Below, in pieces: positions 41,636 through 51,347 of a stretch of DNA of 64,000 nucleotides. The translations under genes and the position numbers were made by a program. Under the pieces are notes generated by a model, which saw only the letters and a program-made list of their open reading frames with translations, had not been told where the DNA came from and searched no databases. Source of the DNA: Pseudochrobactrum saccharolyticum (GTDB lineage Bacteria > Pseudomonadota > Alphaproteobacteria > Rhizobiales > Rhizobiaceae); the NCBI RefSeq assembly GCF_008801715.1, contig NZ_VZPG01000002.1, positions 1 to 64,000 of the forward strand. Reading direction: 5' to 3'. How positions within the stretch are numbered: position 1 is the first letter of the stretch; each line of letters opens with the position of its first letter.

Positions 41636-42285
41636 AACTGGTGCTGTTTGATTGTGACGGAACGCTGGTGAATAGCGGCGGCGTTATTCATCGTTGTATG
41701 GCCGAGACTTTTGCGAGTGCAGGTCTGCGTGTGCCGGAACTGAGCGAGACACAGGAAATTATCGGTCTGACCCTCAATCTGGCGATTTCGCAAATTTCCG
41801 GCATTCCTATGGGCGCTGAAATCGAGAATCTGACCGAGCAATATAAACAGCAGTTTCGTAAAATCCGGCTCGAACATGATTTTGACGAGCCGCTTTATGA
41901 CGGTATTGCCGAATTGATTGATGTTCTGGCTGCGCAGGATGATATTCTGTTGGGTATGGTGACAGGAAAATCCCGCCGTGGCGTGATATCGGTGATGGAA
42001 CGCCATGGTTTCGACCGGAATTTTCTTGTATCCCGCTGCGCAGATGATTGTCCATCCAAGCCACATCCGGCAATGGTGCTGGAATGTTGCCATGAGACGG
42101 GTTGCGATGTGTCGCAGACCTTTGTAATCGGTGATACGACTTACGATATGATGATGGCAGGCAGTGCCGGTGCTACAGCAATCGGTGTAAACTGGGGCTA
42201 TCATAAGCCGGACAGATTAAGTGAAGCGGGTGCCGCAACTATATTGCATCATCCGTCGGATTTGTTGGGGCAGCTTGCGCGCTGA
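41632..42285 (+). CDS. HAD-family hydrolase, phosphoglycolate-phosphatase-like
   Basis: A 217-residue haloacid dehalogenase subfamily IA phosphatase. Motif I FDCDGTLVNS (residues 5-14) holds the two nucleophile/acid aspartates, motif II is VTGKS, motif III K in CPSKPHP, and motif IV GDTTYDMMMA. The cap between residues 15 and 85 is helical. Substrate unknown. Coupled to the transporter by ATGA; the same HAD / ATP12 pairing occurs in other Hyphomicrobiales. Confidence 0.92.
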   Translation: MKLVLFDCDGTLVNSGGVIHRCMAETFASAGLRVPELSETQEIIGLTLNLAISQISGIPMGAEIENLTEQYKQQFRKIRLEHDFDEPLYDGIAELIDVLAAQDDILLGMVTGKSRRGVISVMERHGFDRNFLVSRCADDCPSKPHPAMVLECCHETGCDVSQTFVIGDTTYDMMMAGSAGATAIGVNWGYHKPDRLSEAGAATILHHPSDLLGQLAR

Positions 42286-42326
42286 TGGCGTGGTGAGATT
42301 CTGAACCGAAATATTTAGGAAATAAA

Positions 42327-43127
42327 ATGCGCAATATTCTTGAAGATATCGAACAGGCACGGCTCGATCATGAGGCGATGCTGTCTGATCCTGATCCGGT
42401 TATCCGCGCACAAAAGCAGATGCTGACGCCATTGCCGAAGCGTTTCTATAAAGACGTGACTGTCGGTGCCTATGAAGCCGGTGGTTTTGCCATATTGCTG
42501 GATGGCAAGCTGGTCAATACGCCGCTGCGAAACAAGCTGGTTCTGCCAACGGAAGCCGCTGCGCAGATCGTGGCAGAAGAATTTGCCCGTCAGGATACAC
42601 ATATTAATCCGGCAGATATGCCGGCAACCCGTCTGGTCAATACGGCGATTGATGGTGTTGCTGCGGAAACGCAGGCGGTGCTGGAAGAAATTCTGCGCTT
42701 CGCCGGTACTGATCTGCTGTGCTATCGCGCAGACAGCCCGAAAGAACTGGTTGACCGCCAGCGTGAACATTGGGATCCGCTGCTTGATTGGGCCGCGACA
42801 CTTGGTGCGAATTTCGAGGTTACAGAAGGCCTGATGCATGTGGCGCAACCGCGTGAGGCGCTGGCTGCTTTCGGTGCACATCTGCGTATGGTTTCTGATC
42901 CTGTTGCACTGGCTGCTCTGCATGTGATGACCACACTTTGCGGCTCGGCAATTACCGGTCTGGCATTGTTTAAAGGTGCCATTGATGTGGATACGGCATG
43001 GAAGGTCGCCCATGTCGATGAAGACTGGACGATTGAACAATGGGGGGAGGATGAAGAGGCGCAGGTGCGCCGTGCATGGCGGGAGCGGGAAATCCGTGCA
43101 GCTGATGCGCTGGTGCGTGCACTCTAA
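42327..43127 (+). CDS. ATP12-family F1-ATPase assembly chaperone
   Basis: ATP12 proteins bind the alpha subunit during assembly of the F1 ATPase. The 266-residue product has the family pattern PLPKRFYKDVTVG, LLDGKLVNTPLRN, DLLCYRADSPKELVDRQ and HWDPLLDW. It lies 41 bases after the HAD gene and ends with a strong terminator. A role in ATP synthase biogenesis is inferred from the family. Confidence 0.92.
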   Translation: MRNILEDIEQARLDHEAMLSDPDPVIRAQKQMLTPLPKRFYKDVTVGAYEAGGFAILLDGKLVNTPLRNKLVLPTEAAAQIVAEEFARQDTHINPADMPATRLVNTAIDGVAAETQAVLEEILRFAGTDLLCYRADSPKELVDRQREHWDPLLDWAATLGANFEVTEGLMHVAQPREALAAFGAHLRMVSDPVALAALHVMTTLCGSAITGLALFKGAIDVDTAWKVAHVDEDWTIEQWGEDEEAQVRRAWREREIRAADALVRAL

Positions 43128-43152
43128 TCAACGCTGAAATTGATATAAATTT

Positions 43153-43186
43153 AAGCCGCGCCGGTTTGTCCGCCGCGGCTTTTTTC
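43153..43186 (+). terminator. Terminator after the ATP12-like gene
   Basis: AAGCCGCG and CGCGGCTT pair around a 13-base loop, followed by a T6 run on +. Confidence 0.85.
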
Positions 43187-43260
43187 TATCGATAAATATA
43201 AAATAATCAGAGTCTTACATGGATTATCTGCCAATTAGATTCATTGATTGTCAGGCAAAT

Positions 43261-43286
43261 AAAAAACCCCGCCATTGGCGGGGTTT
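43261..43286 (-). terminator. glnA terminator
   Basis: AAACCCCGCC, loop ATT, GGCGGGGTTT. On the minus strand the stem is followed by a T run. It ends the glnB-glnA unit. Confidence 0.9.
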
Positions 43287-43305
43287 CTTGTTTCGGGAGG
43301 ATGTA

Positions 43306-44715
43306 TCAGCAGGAGTAATACATATCGAATTCAACCGGATGCGGAGCCATTTCAAAGCGCATGACTTCCTGCATTTTCAGTTCAATGAAGCTGTCGATCT
43401 GATCGTCGCTGAACACGTCGCCAGCTTTGAGGAAGGCACGGTCTTTGTCGAGGCTCTGGAGGGCTTCACGCAGAGAACCGCAAACGGTAGGAATTTTTTT
43501 CAGTTCTTTAGCTGGCAGATCATAGAGATCTTTATCCATTGCCTGACCCGGATGGATCTTGTTCTTGATGCCGTCAAGACCAGCCATCAGAATGGCAGCA
43601 AAGCAATAGTAAGGGTTTGCAGTCGGATCAGGGAAGCGGACTTCCAGACGCTTTGATTTTGGCGAATTACCAAATGGAATACGGCAGGAAGCTGAACGGT
43701 TGCGGGCGGAATAGGCCAGCAGAACAGGCGCTTCATAACCCGGAACCAGACGCTTATAAGAGTTGGTCGAAGGGTTGGTGAAGGCATTCAGTGCTTTGGC
43801 GTGTTTGATTACGCCGCCGATGAAGAACAGACAGCTTTCTGACAGACCGGCATATTCATTACCGGCGAAAGTCGGCTTGCCGTCTTTCCAGATCGATACG
43901 TGAACATGCATGCCCGAACCATTGTCACCGAAGATTGGCTTCGGCATGAAGGTTGCGGTCTTGCCATAGGCATTTGCAGTCTGGTGAACGACATATTTGA
44001 AGAGCTGCATCTTGTCGGCATTAGCGACGAGCGTGTCGAATTTCACGCCGAGTTCGTGCTGAGCGGCTGCAACTTCATGGTGATGCTTTTCAACGGTTAC
44101 GCCCATTTCGGACAGAACTGTGAGCATTTCCGAGCGCATATCCTGACAGCTGTCGATTGGCGGAACAGGGAAATAGCCGCCTTTAACGCGCGGACGGTGA
44201 CCCATATTGCCGGTTTCGTAATCGGTGTCATCATTTGATGGCAGTTCGCTGGAATCCAGCTTGAAACCGGTATTGTAAGGGTCGTTTTTGTATTTTACAT
44301 CATCGAAGATGAAGAATTCAGCTTCCGGGCCGATGAAAACAGTGTCGCCGATGCCAAGCGATTTCACATAGGCTTCTGCTTTCTTGGCAGTGCCGCGCGG
44401 ATCGCGGTTGTAGTTTTCGCCGGTAACAGGATCGAGAATATCGCAAAGCAGAACCAGAGTGGACGCTGCAAAGAACGGATCCATGTGAGCGGAAGCCGGA
44501 TCAGGCATCAGAACCATGTCGGATTCATTGATGGCTTTCCAGCCGCCGATAGAGGAGGCGTCGAACATAACGCCGTCGGTGAACATGTCTTCATCAACCA
44601 TGCCCACATCCATAGTCACATGGTGCAGCTTGCCTTTAGGGTCAGTAAAACGCAGGTCAACGAATTTTACGTCGTTGTCAGAGATCAGTTTCAGAATGTC
44701 ATGGGCGGTCGTCAT
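43306..44715 (-). CDS. glnA: Glutamine synthetase, type I
   Basis: Makes glutamine from glutamate, ammonia and ATP. The 469-residue product is GSI-beta: the catalytic FDASSIGGW and EAEFFIFDD segments, the NGSGMHVH metal-site loop, and Tyr398 in KDLYDLP, the adenylylation site used by GlnE. The start MTTAHDILK is the standard one; an ATG two codons upstream exists. It follows glnB by about 66 bases and is likely cotranscribed from the sigma-54 promoter at 45174-45189. Confidence 0.98.
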   Translation of the reverse strand: MTTAHDILKLISDNDVKFVDLRFTDPKGKLHHVTMDVGMVDEDMFTDGVMFDASSIGGWKAINESDMVLMPDPASAHMDPFFAASTLVLLCDILDPVTGENYNRDPRGTAKKAEAYVKSLGIGDTVFIGPEAEFFIFDDVKYKNDPYNTGFKLDSSELPSNDDTDYETGNMGHRPRVKGGYFPVPPIDSCQDMRSEMLTVLSEMGVTVEKHHHEVAAAQHELGVKFDTLVANADKMQLFKYVVHQTANAYGKTATFMPKPIFGDNGSGMHVHVSIWKDGKPTFAGNEYAGLSESCLFFIGGVIKHAKALNAFTNPSTNSYKRLVPGYEAPVLLAYSARNRSASCRIPFGNSPKSKRLEVRFPDPTANPYYCFAAILMAGLDGIKNKIHPGQAMDKDLYDLPAKELKKIPTVCGSLREALQSLDKDRAFLKAGDVFSDDQIDSFIELKMQEVMRFEMAPHPVEFDMYYSC

Positions 44716-44781
44716 ATGCATTTTCCTATTGAACGACGTTAAACTGAGAAAATTTGTCCGGCATAACCGGTGACTTACATA

Positions 44782-45498
<717 letters not shown>

Positions 45499-47040
45499 AT
45501 GGAATTATTGACGCCGGAAGAGATGGGGCAGGCTGACCGGATTACCATTGCGGGTGGTATTGCAGGCTATCATCTGATGCAGCGCGCCGGACAGGCGGTA
45601 TTTGAGGAGATTGTAAGATTTTGGCCAGATGCCCGTTCTGTCGCTGTGCTTTGTGGTTCCGGTAATAATGGCGGCGATGGCTATGTCGTCGCAAAGCTGT
45701 TGAAGGCGGCGGGCATATCTGTGGCTTGCTTTTATACGGAACAACCCAAAACGAACAGTGATGCGGCTCTTGCCTATGCTGACTATGTGTCTTTGGGCGG
45801 GCAGGTTCTGCCGCTTCATCATTTTATACCTGAAGATTATTCGCTGGTTGTGGACGCTTTGCTCGGTGCGGGGCTGGTGCGTGATGTAAGCGGAGAGCTG
45901 ACAACTTGTATCACAAGGCTGAACATGTCCGGTATATCTGTCTGTGCGATTGATCTGCCAAGCGGTGTATCTGGACTGGACGGGCAGATTAAAGGCGCTG
46001 CTGTGCAGGCGCAGCACACGGTTACGTTTTTTCGTAAGAAGCCCGGACATTTATTGCAGCCGGGACGTGAGTTATGCGGTGAAGTGCATGTCCGCGATAT
46101 CAGCATTGAAGATACGGTATTCGAAACAATACCGGTCAGGCTTTATGAAAATCTGCCGGAGCTTTGGTGTGATGCTCTCCCTGTTACACTGGTCAATGCC
46201 CATAAATTTACACGCGGCCATGTCGGGGTATTTTCCGGCGGGATGATGTCCACCGGTGCTGCACGTCTGAGTGCGGCGGCTTCCGCGCGTGCAGGGGCGG
46301 GGCTGGTGACAATGATTGCACCGCCGGATGCATTGCCTGTTCATGCCGCACATCTGACGGGCACAATGCTGTATCCGTTAGGTGAAACTGTTGATGTTCT
46401 GAATTTTATTAAAGCGAGAAAAGTCAAAACTGTGGTTTTGGGGCCTGCCTTTGGCGATGTGCCAAGAGCGCGGGATTTGGTCTGTGCATTATTGGCGGAG
46501 TACGCAGATGAAACGGGTTTGAAAACACTGGTGCTGGATGCTGATGGAATCACGGCATTTAAAGATCCGCCGCAAATACTGTTTGCTGCCGCAGAACGAT
46601 CAGGCTGTTCGCTGGTGCTAACACCGCATGAGGGAGAGTTTCAACGGTTATTCGGAGGATTGGTTACGGATAGTCAGAGTAAAGTTGAGAAAGCGCGGCT
46701 AGCTGCTCAGCTCAGCCATAGTGTGGTGATTTATAAGGGGGCGGATACGGTGATCGCCGCACCGGATGGCCGTGCTGCAATTAATAGCAACGGTAATGCA
46801 TTACTGGCAACTGCCGGCTCCGGTGATGTGCTGACCGGTATTATCGCGGGGCTATGCGCACAGGACATGCCGGTTTTTGAAGCTGCCTGTGCGGCGGTGT
46901 GGATACATGCGGAAACTGCAAATTGTTTTGCCGAGGAAGCGCCGGTCGGCTTAATCGCCGAAGATATGCCTGACCTGATTGTAAAAGTATGGGCAAGACT
47001 TGCGAAAATGGTTTGCTCTCAAATGACAGCATATCCCTGA
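45499..47040 (+). CDS. nnr: Bifunctional NAD(P)H-hydrate repair enzyme (epimerase + dehydratase)
   Basis: Repairs damaged NAD(P)HX. The 513-residue product fuses an N-terminal epimerase domain (about residues 1-210, with CGSGNNGGDGYVVAK and DLPSGVSG) to a C-terminal ADP-dependent dehydratase domain (about 220-505, with LTPHEGEFQRLFG and TAGSGDVLTGIIAG). It neighbours glnBA, a conserved Hyphomicrobiales arrangement. AGGAG precedes the ATG. Confidence 0.96.
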   Translation: MELLTPEEMGQADRITIAGGIAGYHLMQRAGQAVFEEIVRFWPDARSVAVLCGSGNNGGDGYVVAKLLKAAGISVACFYTEQPKTNSDAALAYADYVSLGGQVLPLHHFIPEDYSLVVDALLGAGLVRDVSGELTTCITRLNMSGISVCAIDLPSGVSGLDGQIKGAAVQAQHTVTFFRKKPGHLLQPGRELCGEVHVRDISIEDTVFETIPVRLYENLPELWCDALPVTLVNAHKFTRGHVGVFSGGMMSTGAARLSAAASARAGAGLVTMIAPPDALPVHAAHLTGTMLYPLGETVDVLNFIKARKVKTVVLGPAFGDVPRARDLVCALLAEYADETGLKTLVLDADGITAFKDPPQILFAAAERSGCSLVLTPHEGEFQRLFGGLVTDSQSKVEKARLAAQLSHSVVIYKGADTVIAAPDGRAAINSNGNALLATAGSGDVLTGIIAGLCAQDMPVFEAACAAVWIHAETANCFAEEAPVGLIAEDMPDLIVKVWARLAKMVCSQMTAYP

Positions 47041-47107
47041 AAAATGGGAAGCACTGAGATAAGAAAATCAGATCACAGAGCTGATTTTCGTTCCCGTATC
47101 ATTTAAT

Positions 47108-47143
47108 AAAAACGCCGCCTGTTTTATCAGGCGGCGTTTTTAT
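47108..47143. terminator. Bidirectional terminator between nnr and uvrA
   Basis: AACGCCGCCTG, loop TTTTAT, CAGGCGGCGTT, flanked by an A tract and a T tract, so it can serve both convergent genes. Confidence 0.9.
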
Positions 47144-50065
47144 TTATTCAGCTGCGAGTGTTTTGCCGTCAGGGCGACGTTCCAGCAGTTCCTTCAGGAA
47201 GTGGCCGGTATAAGAACGCGGTTCGGCGACGATATCTTCCGGACGACCAACAGCAACGATCTCACCACCGCCGTCACCGCCTTCAGGGCCGAGATCCAAT
47301 ACCCAGTCAGCGGTTTTGATGACTTCGAGATTATGCTCGATAACAGCAACCGTATTGCCCTGATCAACAAGCTCGTGCAGCACTTCCAGCAGTTTGGCAA
47401 CGTCATGGAAATGCAGGCCTGTGGTTGGCTCATCAAGAATGTATAGCGTCTTGCCGGTTGCGCGACGGGATAGTTCCTTGGCAAGCTTAACACGCTGGGC
47501 TTCACCGCCGGAGAGCGTGGTCGCCTGCTGGCCGATCTTGATATAGCCAAGACCGACGCGGTTCAGCGTTTCCATCTTGTCACGGATACTTGGCACCGCA
47601 GCGAAGAATTCCACACCTTCTTCAACCGTCATATCAAGAACATCGGCGATGCTCTTGCTTTTAAACAGAACTTCCAGTGTTTCACGGTTGTAGCGTTTGC
47701 CGTTACAAACATCACATGTAACGTAAACATCAGGCAGGAAGTGCATTTCAATCTTGATAACACCGTCACCTTGACAGGCTTCACAGCGTCCGCCTTTGAC
47801 GTTGAATGAGAAGCGCCCAGGCTGATACCCGCGTGCTTTTGCTTCCGGCAGACCGGCAAACCAGTCACGGATTGGTGTGAATGCACCGGTATAAGTTGCC
47901 GGATTGGAACGCGGTGTACGGCCGATTGGTGACTGATCGATATCAATGACCTTGTCCAGCAGTTCCAGACCTTCAATCCGGTCGTGTTCGGCTGGATGCT
48001 CGCGGGAGCCCATAATTTTACGTGAAGCAGCTTTATACAGGGTTTCGATCAGGAAGGTGGACTTACCACCACCGGACACACCGGTTACTGCGGTAAAGGT
48101 ACCAAGCGGAATTTCACCGGTTACGTTTTTCAGGTTATTGGCACGGGCGCCGACAACTTTAATGCGTTTGGATTTGGCGATCTTACGGCGTTCTGCCGGA
48201 ACCATAACCTGCATTGCGCCGGACAGATATTTGCCGGTGATAGAATTTGGATTGTTTATCACTTCGGACGGTGTGCCCTTAGCAATAATCTGGCCGCCAT
48301 GAATACCGGCTGCCGGACCAATATCAACGACATAATCGGCTGTGAGGATGGCATCCTCATCATGCTCAACCACAATTACGGTATTGCCGAGATCACGCAG
48401 ATGACGCAGCGTGTCGAGCAGACGCGCATTGTCGCGCTGATGCAAACCAATGGATGGTTCATCCAGCACATAGAGAACGCCGGTCAGGCCGGAGCCGATC
48501 TGCGAAGCCAGGCGAATACGCTGGCTTTCACCGCCGGAAAGCGTGCCGGAATTACGCGACAGTGACAGATAATCCAGCCCCACATCATTGAGGAAGCGCA
48601 GGCGTTCACGGATTTCTTTCAGAATACGGGCAGCAATTTCGTTCTGTTTACCATTGAACTGCTGGTCAATCGTGCTGAACCACTGATCTGCATTACGGAT
48701 CGACATTTCCGTTAACTGACCGATATGCATCATGCCGACTTTAACCGCCAGTGCTTCCGGTTTCAGGCGATAGCCTGCACAGGAAGGGCAAGGTGTGGCA
48801 GACATATATCGCTCAATCTCTTCACGCGACCAGTTGGAATCAGTTTCCTTCCAGCGGCGCTGCAGATTAGGAATAACACCTTCAAATGTCTTGGTGGTTT
48901 CGTAAGAGCGTGAGCCATCCTTATAAACAAAGGTAATTTCTTTGCCCTTTGTGCCGTGAAGCACAGCCTTTTGTGCATCTTCGCTCAAATCCTGCCACTT
49001 ATCTGTCAGCTTGAAACCATAGGCTTTGCCCAGTGCTTCCAATGTCTGATTGTAATATGGCGATGAGGATTTTGCCCAAGGTGCGATTGCACCGTCTTTC
49101 ATGCGCAGAGTTTCATCCGGCACAATCAGGTTCGGGTCAATGGCCTGCTGAGAACCAAGACCGTCACAGGTCGGGCACGCACCAAACGGATTGTTGAAGG
49201 AGAACAGGCGCGGCTCAATCTCGGCAATGGTAAAGCCAGAAACAGGGCAGGCGAATTTTTCTGAGAATAGCACGCGCTCATGGGTGTCATTCTTGGATTT
49301 ATTGGCACTGTCTGCTGCGGTTGCTTCCGGTGGCAGCGGTTTATCCGCAAATTCTGCAATCGCCAGACCTTCGGCGAGTTGCAGACAGGTTTCCAGACTG
49401 TCGGCCAGACGCGAAGCCAGATCAGGACGCACCACAACGCGGTCAACCACGACATCAATATCGTGCTTGTATTTCTTATCCAGTGCCGGTGCGTCAGCTA
49501 TTTCATAGAAAACACCATCAATTTTGACACGCTGGAAGCCTTTTTTCTGCAGTTCAGCGAGCTCTTTGCGGTATTCACCCTTACGGCCGCGTACAATCGG
49601 CGCCATGATATAGAGGCGAGTGCCTTCTTCAAAAGCCATCACGCGGTCAACCATCTGGCTGACAGTCTGGCTTTCAATCGGCAGGCCGGTGGCAGGGGAA
49701 TAAGGTACGCCAACGCGTGCATAGAGCAGGCGCAGATAGTCGTAAATCTCGGTGACAGTACCGACCGTTGAGCGCGGGTTGCGGCTGGTGGTTTTCTGTT
49801 CAATGGAAATAGCCGGTGACAGACCGTCAATCTGGTCAACATCCGGCTTTTGCATCATTTCCAGAAACTGGCGTGCATAGGCTGAAAGACTTTCGACATA
49901 ACGGCGCTGACCTTCCGCATAAATCGTGTCGAAAGCGAGCGATGATTTACCGGAACCGGACAGACCGGTCATGACAATCAGCTTGTCGCGCGGCAGATCA
50001 ATATCAATATTTTTCAGATTATGTTCGCGGGCGCCGCGAATGGAAATAAATTTTTGATCGCTCAT
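47144..50065 (-). CDS. uvrA: UvrABC excinuclease subunit A
   Basis: UvrA recognises DNA lesions and loads UvrB in nucleotide excision repair. The 973-residue product has two ABC ATPase halves: Walker [13 protein letters not shown] near residue 30 and [10 protein letters not shown] in the second half, signatures [11 protein letters not shown] and [11 protein letters not shown], and zinc-binding CxxC pairs ([25 protein letters not shown]). I chose the ATG at 50065 over one two codons upstream because of its spacing from GCAGG. Control by LexA is indicated by the box at 50272-50286. The divergent ssb gene usual in other genera is absent. Confidence 0.97.
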   Translation of the reverse strand: MSDQKFISIRGAREHNLKNIDIDLPRDKLIVMTGLSGSGKSSLAFDTIYAEGQRRYVESLSAYARQFLEMMQKPDVDQIDGLSPAISIEQKTTSRNPRSTVGTVTEIYDYLRLLYARVGVPYSPATGLPIESQTVSQMVDRVMAFEEGTRLYIMAPIVRGRKGEYRKELAELQKKGFQRVKIDGVFYEIADAPALDKKYKHDIDVVVDRVVVRPDLASRLADSLETCLQLAEGLAIAEFADKPLPPEATAADSANKSKNDTHERVLFSEKFACPVSGFTIAEIEPRLFSFNNPFGACPTCDGLGSQQAIDPNLIVPDETLRMKDGAIAPWAKSSSPYYNQTLEALGKAYGFKLTDKWQDLSEDAQKAVLHGTKGKEITFVYKDGSRSYETTKTFEGVIPNLQRRWKETDSNWSREEIERYMSATPCPSCAGYRLKPEALAVKVGMMHIGQLTEMSIRNADQWFSTIDQQFNGKQNEIAARILKEIRERLRFLNDVGLDYLSLSRNSGTLSGGESQRIRLASQIGSGLTGVLYVLDEPSIGLHQRDNARLLDTLRHLRDLGNTVIVVEHDEDAILTADYVVDIGPAAGIHGGQIIAKGTPSEVINNPNSITGKYLSGAMQVMVPAERRKIAKSKRIKVVGARANNLKNVTGEIPLGTFTAVTGVSGGGKSTFLIETLYKAASRKIMGSREHPAEHDRIEGLELLDKVIDIDQSPIGRTPRSNPATYTGAFTPIRDWFAGLPEAKARGYQPGRFSFNVKGGRCEACQGDGVIKIEMHFLPDVYVTCDVCNGKRYNRETLEVLFKSKSIADVLDMTVEEGVEFFAAVPSIRDKMETLNRVGLGYIKIGQQATTLSGGEAQRVKLAKELSRRATGKTLYILDEPTTGLHFHDVAKLLEVLHELVDQGNTVAVIEHNLEVIKTADWVLDLGPEGGDGGGEIVAVGRPEDIVAEPRSYTGHFLKELLERRPDGKTLAAE

Positions 50066-50265
50066 CAGCATTGTGCCTGCGGTTGGTGCGTAACAATTTG
50101 GCCGGAAACAGGAGAATGGCAGGATTTACAATGCCTCAGCCGAAACTCAGACATTTATATAGGTGCGCTCTGCTCAAACTCAATATTGACCGGATTTGTA
50201 CTCTGTTTTGCGGAACCGCGCTGCACCAATGACAGTCCAGCTGCTCTCCCGCAATTTTGCAAAAG

Positions 50266-50295
50266 GTTATAGAACAAAATATGAACTTAAGTCCA
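50266..50295 (-). promoter_or_regulatory. uvrA promoter with embedded LexA box
   Basis: On the minus strand: -35 TGGACT (50290-50295), 18-base spacer, -10 TATAAC (50266-50271). The spacer contains GTTC-N7-GTTC (50272-50286), the exact alphaproteobacterial SOS box. LexA bound there would block the polymerase. The mRNA would start near 50259, giving a leader of about 194 bases. Confidence 0.82.
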
Positions 50296-50336
50296 GTCAG
50301 ATTTTGGTTGTAATCGCAGCAAAGCAGAATTTCTTG

Positions 50337-50446
50337 TCTAGAGCGGTTTACGTCCAGATTGGATCATAGTACTCGCTCTAGATTCTTTATTTGGTCGCAT
50401 TATCACGGGCGTCAAGTTGATCCAACTTGACTGTGAAATGCTCTAA
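50337..50446 (+). repeat. Interspersed 110-base repeat, copy A
   Basis: About 80% alike to copy B at 60037-60146. It starts TCTAGAGCGGTTTA and ends GTGAAATGCTCTAA, so it has TTAGAGC-like inverted ends. Stem I pairs TCTAGAGCG (50337-50345) with CGCTCTAGA; stem II pairs GTCAAGTTG with CAACTTGAC (50411-50431). Compared with copy B, stem I has a matching pair of changes that keep base pairing. No transposase is present, so it resembles a small non-autonomous element or a REP-like sequence. Confidence 0.8.
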
Positions 50447-50467
50447 GTTCATCAAATGACGATGTAA

Positions 50468-50473
50468 TATAAT
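50468..50473 (+). promoter_or_regulatory. Consensus -10 box before the structured RNA
   Basis: A perfect TATAAT. No good -35 hexamer is found at 16-18 bases, so the promoter would be weak or activator-dependent. The expected start is near 50480, at the beginning of the folded segment. Confidence 0.4.
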
Positions 50474-50479
50474 GTGAAA

Positions 50480-51047
50480 ACCTATCAGTTGACGATGCGC
50501 TGTCCTGAGAGCACACTGAAATTGTCTTCAGCATCAGCGGAGGAAAGGGATGTAAAGTCCCGAACAGCTGAAGACGGGCGAAAGCCCAGACAGGAACTTA
50601 TACTGTTCCGCGCGAAACAGGAGGAATATAAGGATGAGTCCACCTGACCATGCATGACGATATTGTATCGTCGAAAAATAATGTTTTTTCTGAAACTACC
50701 GGATTTCTGTAAGGACTATCTGTGAAGATAGTATGCATAGAAAGATCAATGACTATATTCACCGATCTGTGTGCTTCGGCAGCAAATCGCAGAATATAGG
50801 ATTTGCTGAAAGTGGTAAGGTTCTGAAAATTATAGCTGAATGCTATATCTGCGGTTCAGAGCCAGACTGTCACAAATGAAAGTTGAAGTGTGGTTTTATT
50901 GAAAGAGCAACAATTTATCATTTCTGCAGATAACCTGCCTTTAGGGCAGCTTTCTGAAAGCTTGTCGGCGAATGACTACCGACAAAATGGGATGAACCCC
51001 AATCAAAAGCCCTGCGCGCCAAAATAAGTGAGCGGCAGGGCATTTTT
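50480..51047 (+). ncRNA. Candidate large structured RNA of unknown class
   Basis: About 570 bases with no gene but dense local pairing. In order: CTGTC (50500) with GACAG (50589) enclosing a 9-bp stem GTCTTCAGC/GCTGAAGAC (50524-50575) and the GNRA hairpin GGGC-GAAA-GCCC; GGAAC/GTTCC (50593-50609); a junction closed by ATGCAT (50650) and ATGCAT (50733) holding GACGAT/ATCGTC and ACTATC/GATAGT; CAGCAAATC/GATTTGCTG (50780-50808); GGTTCTGAA/TTCAGAGCC (50819-50863) enclosing TATAGC/GCTATA; AGCTTT/AAAGCT; TTGTCGG/CCGACAA (50962-50985); then a terminator. GAAA and TTCG loops favour the + strand. It matches no RNase P, tmRNA, 6S, SRP or riboswitch motif I know. A 7-codon frame after AGGAGG (50634-50657) lies inside it. 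Confidence 0.5.
51009..51047 (+). terminator. Terminator at the end of the structured RNA region
   Basis: GCCCTGC pairs with GCAGGGC, followed by ATTTTTG. The minus-strand side also has a short T run, so it could work in both directions. Confidence 0.65.
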
Positions 51048-51347
51048 GTATCTTGCATAAACTTATTGCCGAGGCAGATGCGCCTCTACCCTTTCTCATC
51101 TTCTCTCCCAGCTTAATAGTGATGCGATAAGCCTGCTGATAACGGCGGGATGAAAGCAATTGCGCGGATAAATTTGCGGTGCTTATATGCCGGTGGTGGT
51201 ATCGGGGAGCATGACGACATACCGCCACGGAGGGTTCTCAAAAATCAGGGCAAAGACGCTGTGTTTTTGCCTAAAGACAGTTTGCGACAGCGGCGGCTCC
51301 TGCTTCTGGCGGAATTGTTTTGATTGCAGAATATGGAAATAATTTTA
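51048..51347 (+). promoter_or_regulatory. Leader region of the aminopeptidase gene
   Basis: No gene seen. It holds two stems: GTGGTGGTAT with ATACCGCCAC (51193-51228, 10 bp) and GGGCAAA with TTTGCCT (51247-51271). They may belong to the mRNA leader of the aminopeptidase. No promoter could be placed with confidence. Confidence 0.35.

Noticed and set aside
43219-43656. A plus-strand frame overlapping the 3' end of glnA.
   Set aside because: It is the complement of the well-defined glnA gene and includes the glnA terminator.
50500-50640. Possible hammerhead ribozyme or guanidine/TPP riboswitch at the start of the structured RNA, suggested by CTGAGAG, GCGAAAC and GGATGAGTCC.
   Set aside because: The CTGANGA core, the correct stem order and the riboswitch consensus blocks are not present.
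50865-50875. GGTTCAGAGCCAGACTGTC, reminiscent of the group I intron R element.
   Set aside because: No P, Q or S elements are found in the right order and no splice context or homing endonuclease is nearby.
50941-51228. A 95-codon minus-strand frame in the uvrA-dmpA gap.
   Set aside because: It runs through the terminator and several helices, has no ribosome-binding site, and the product resembles no protein.
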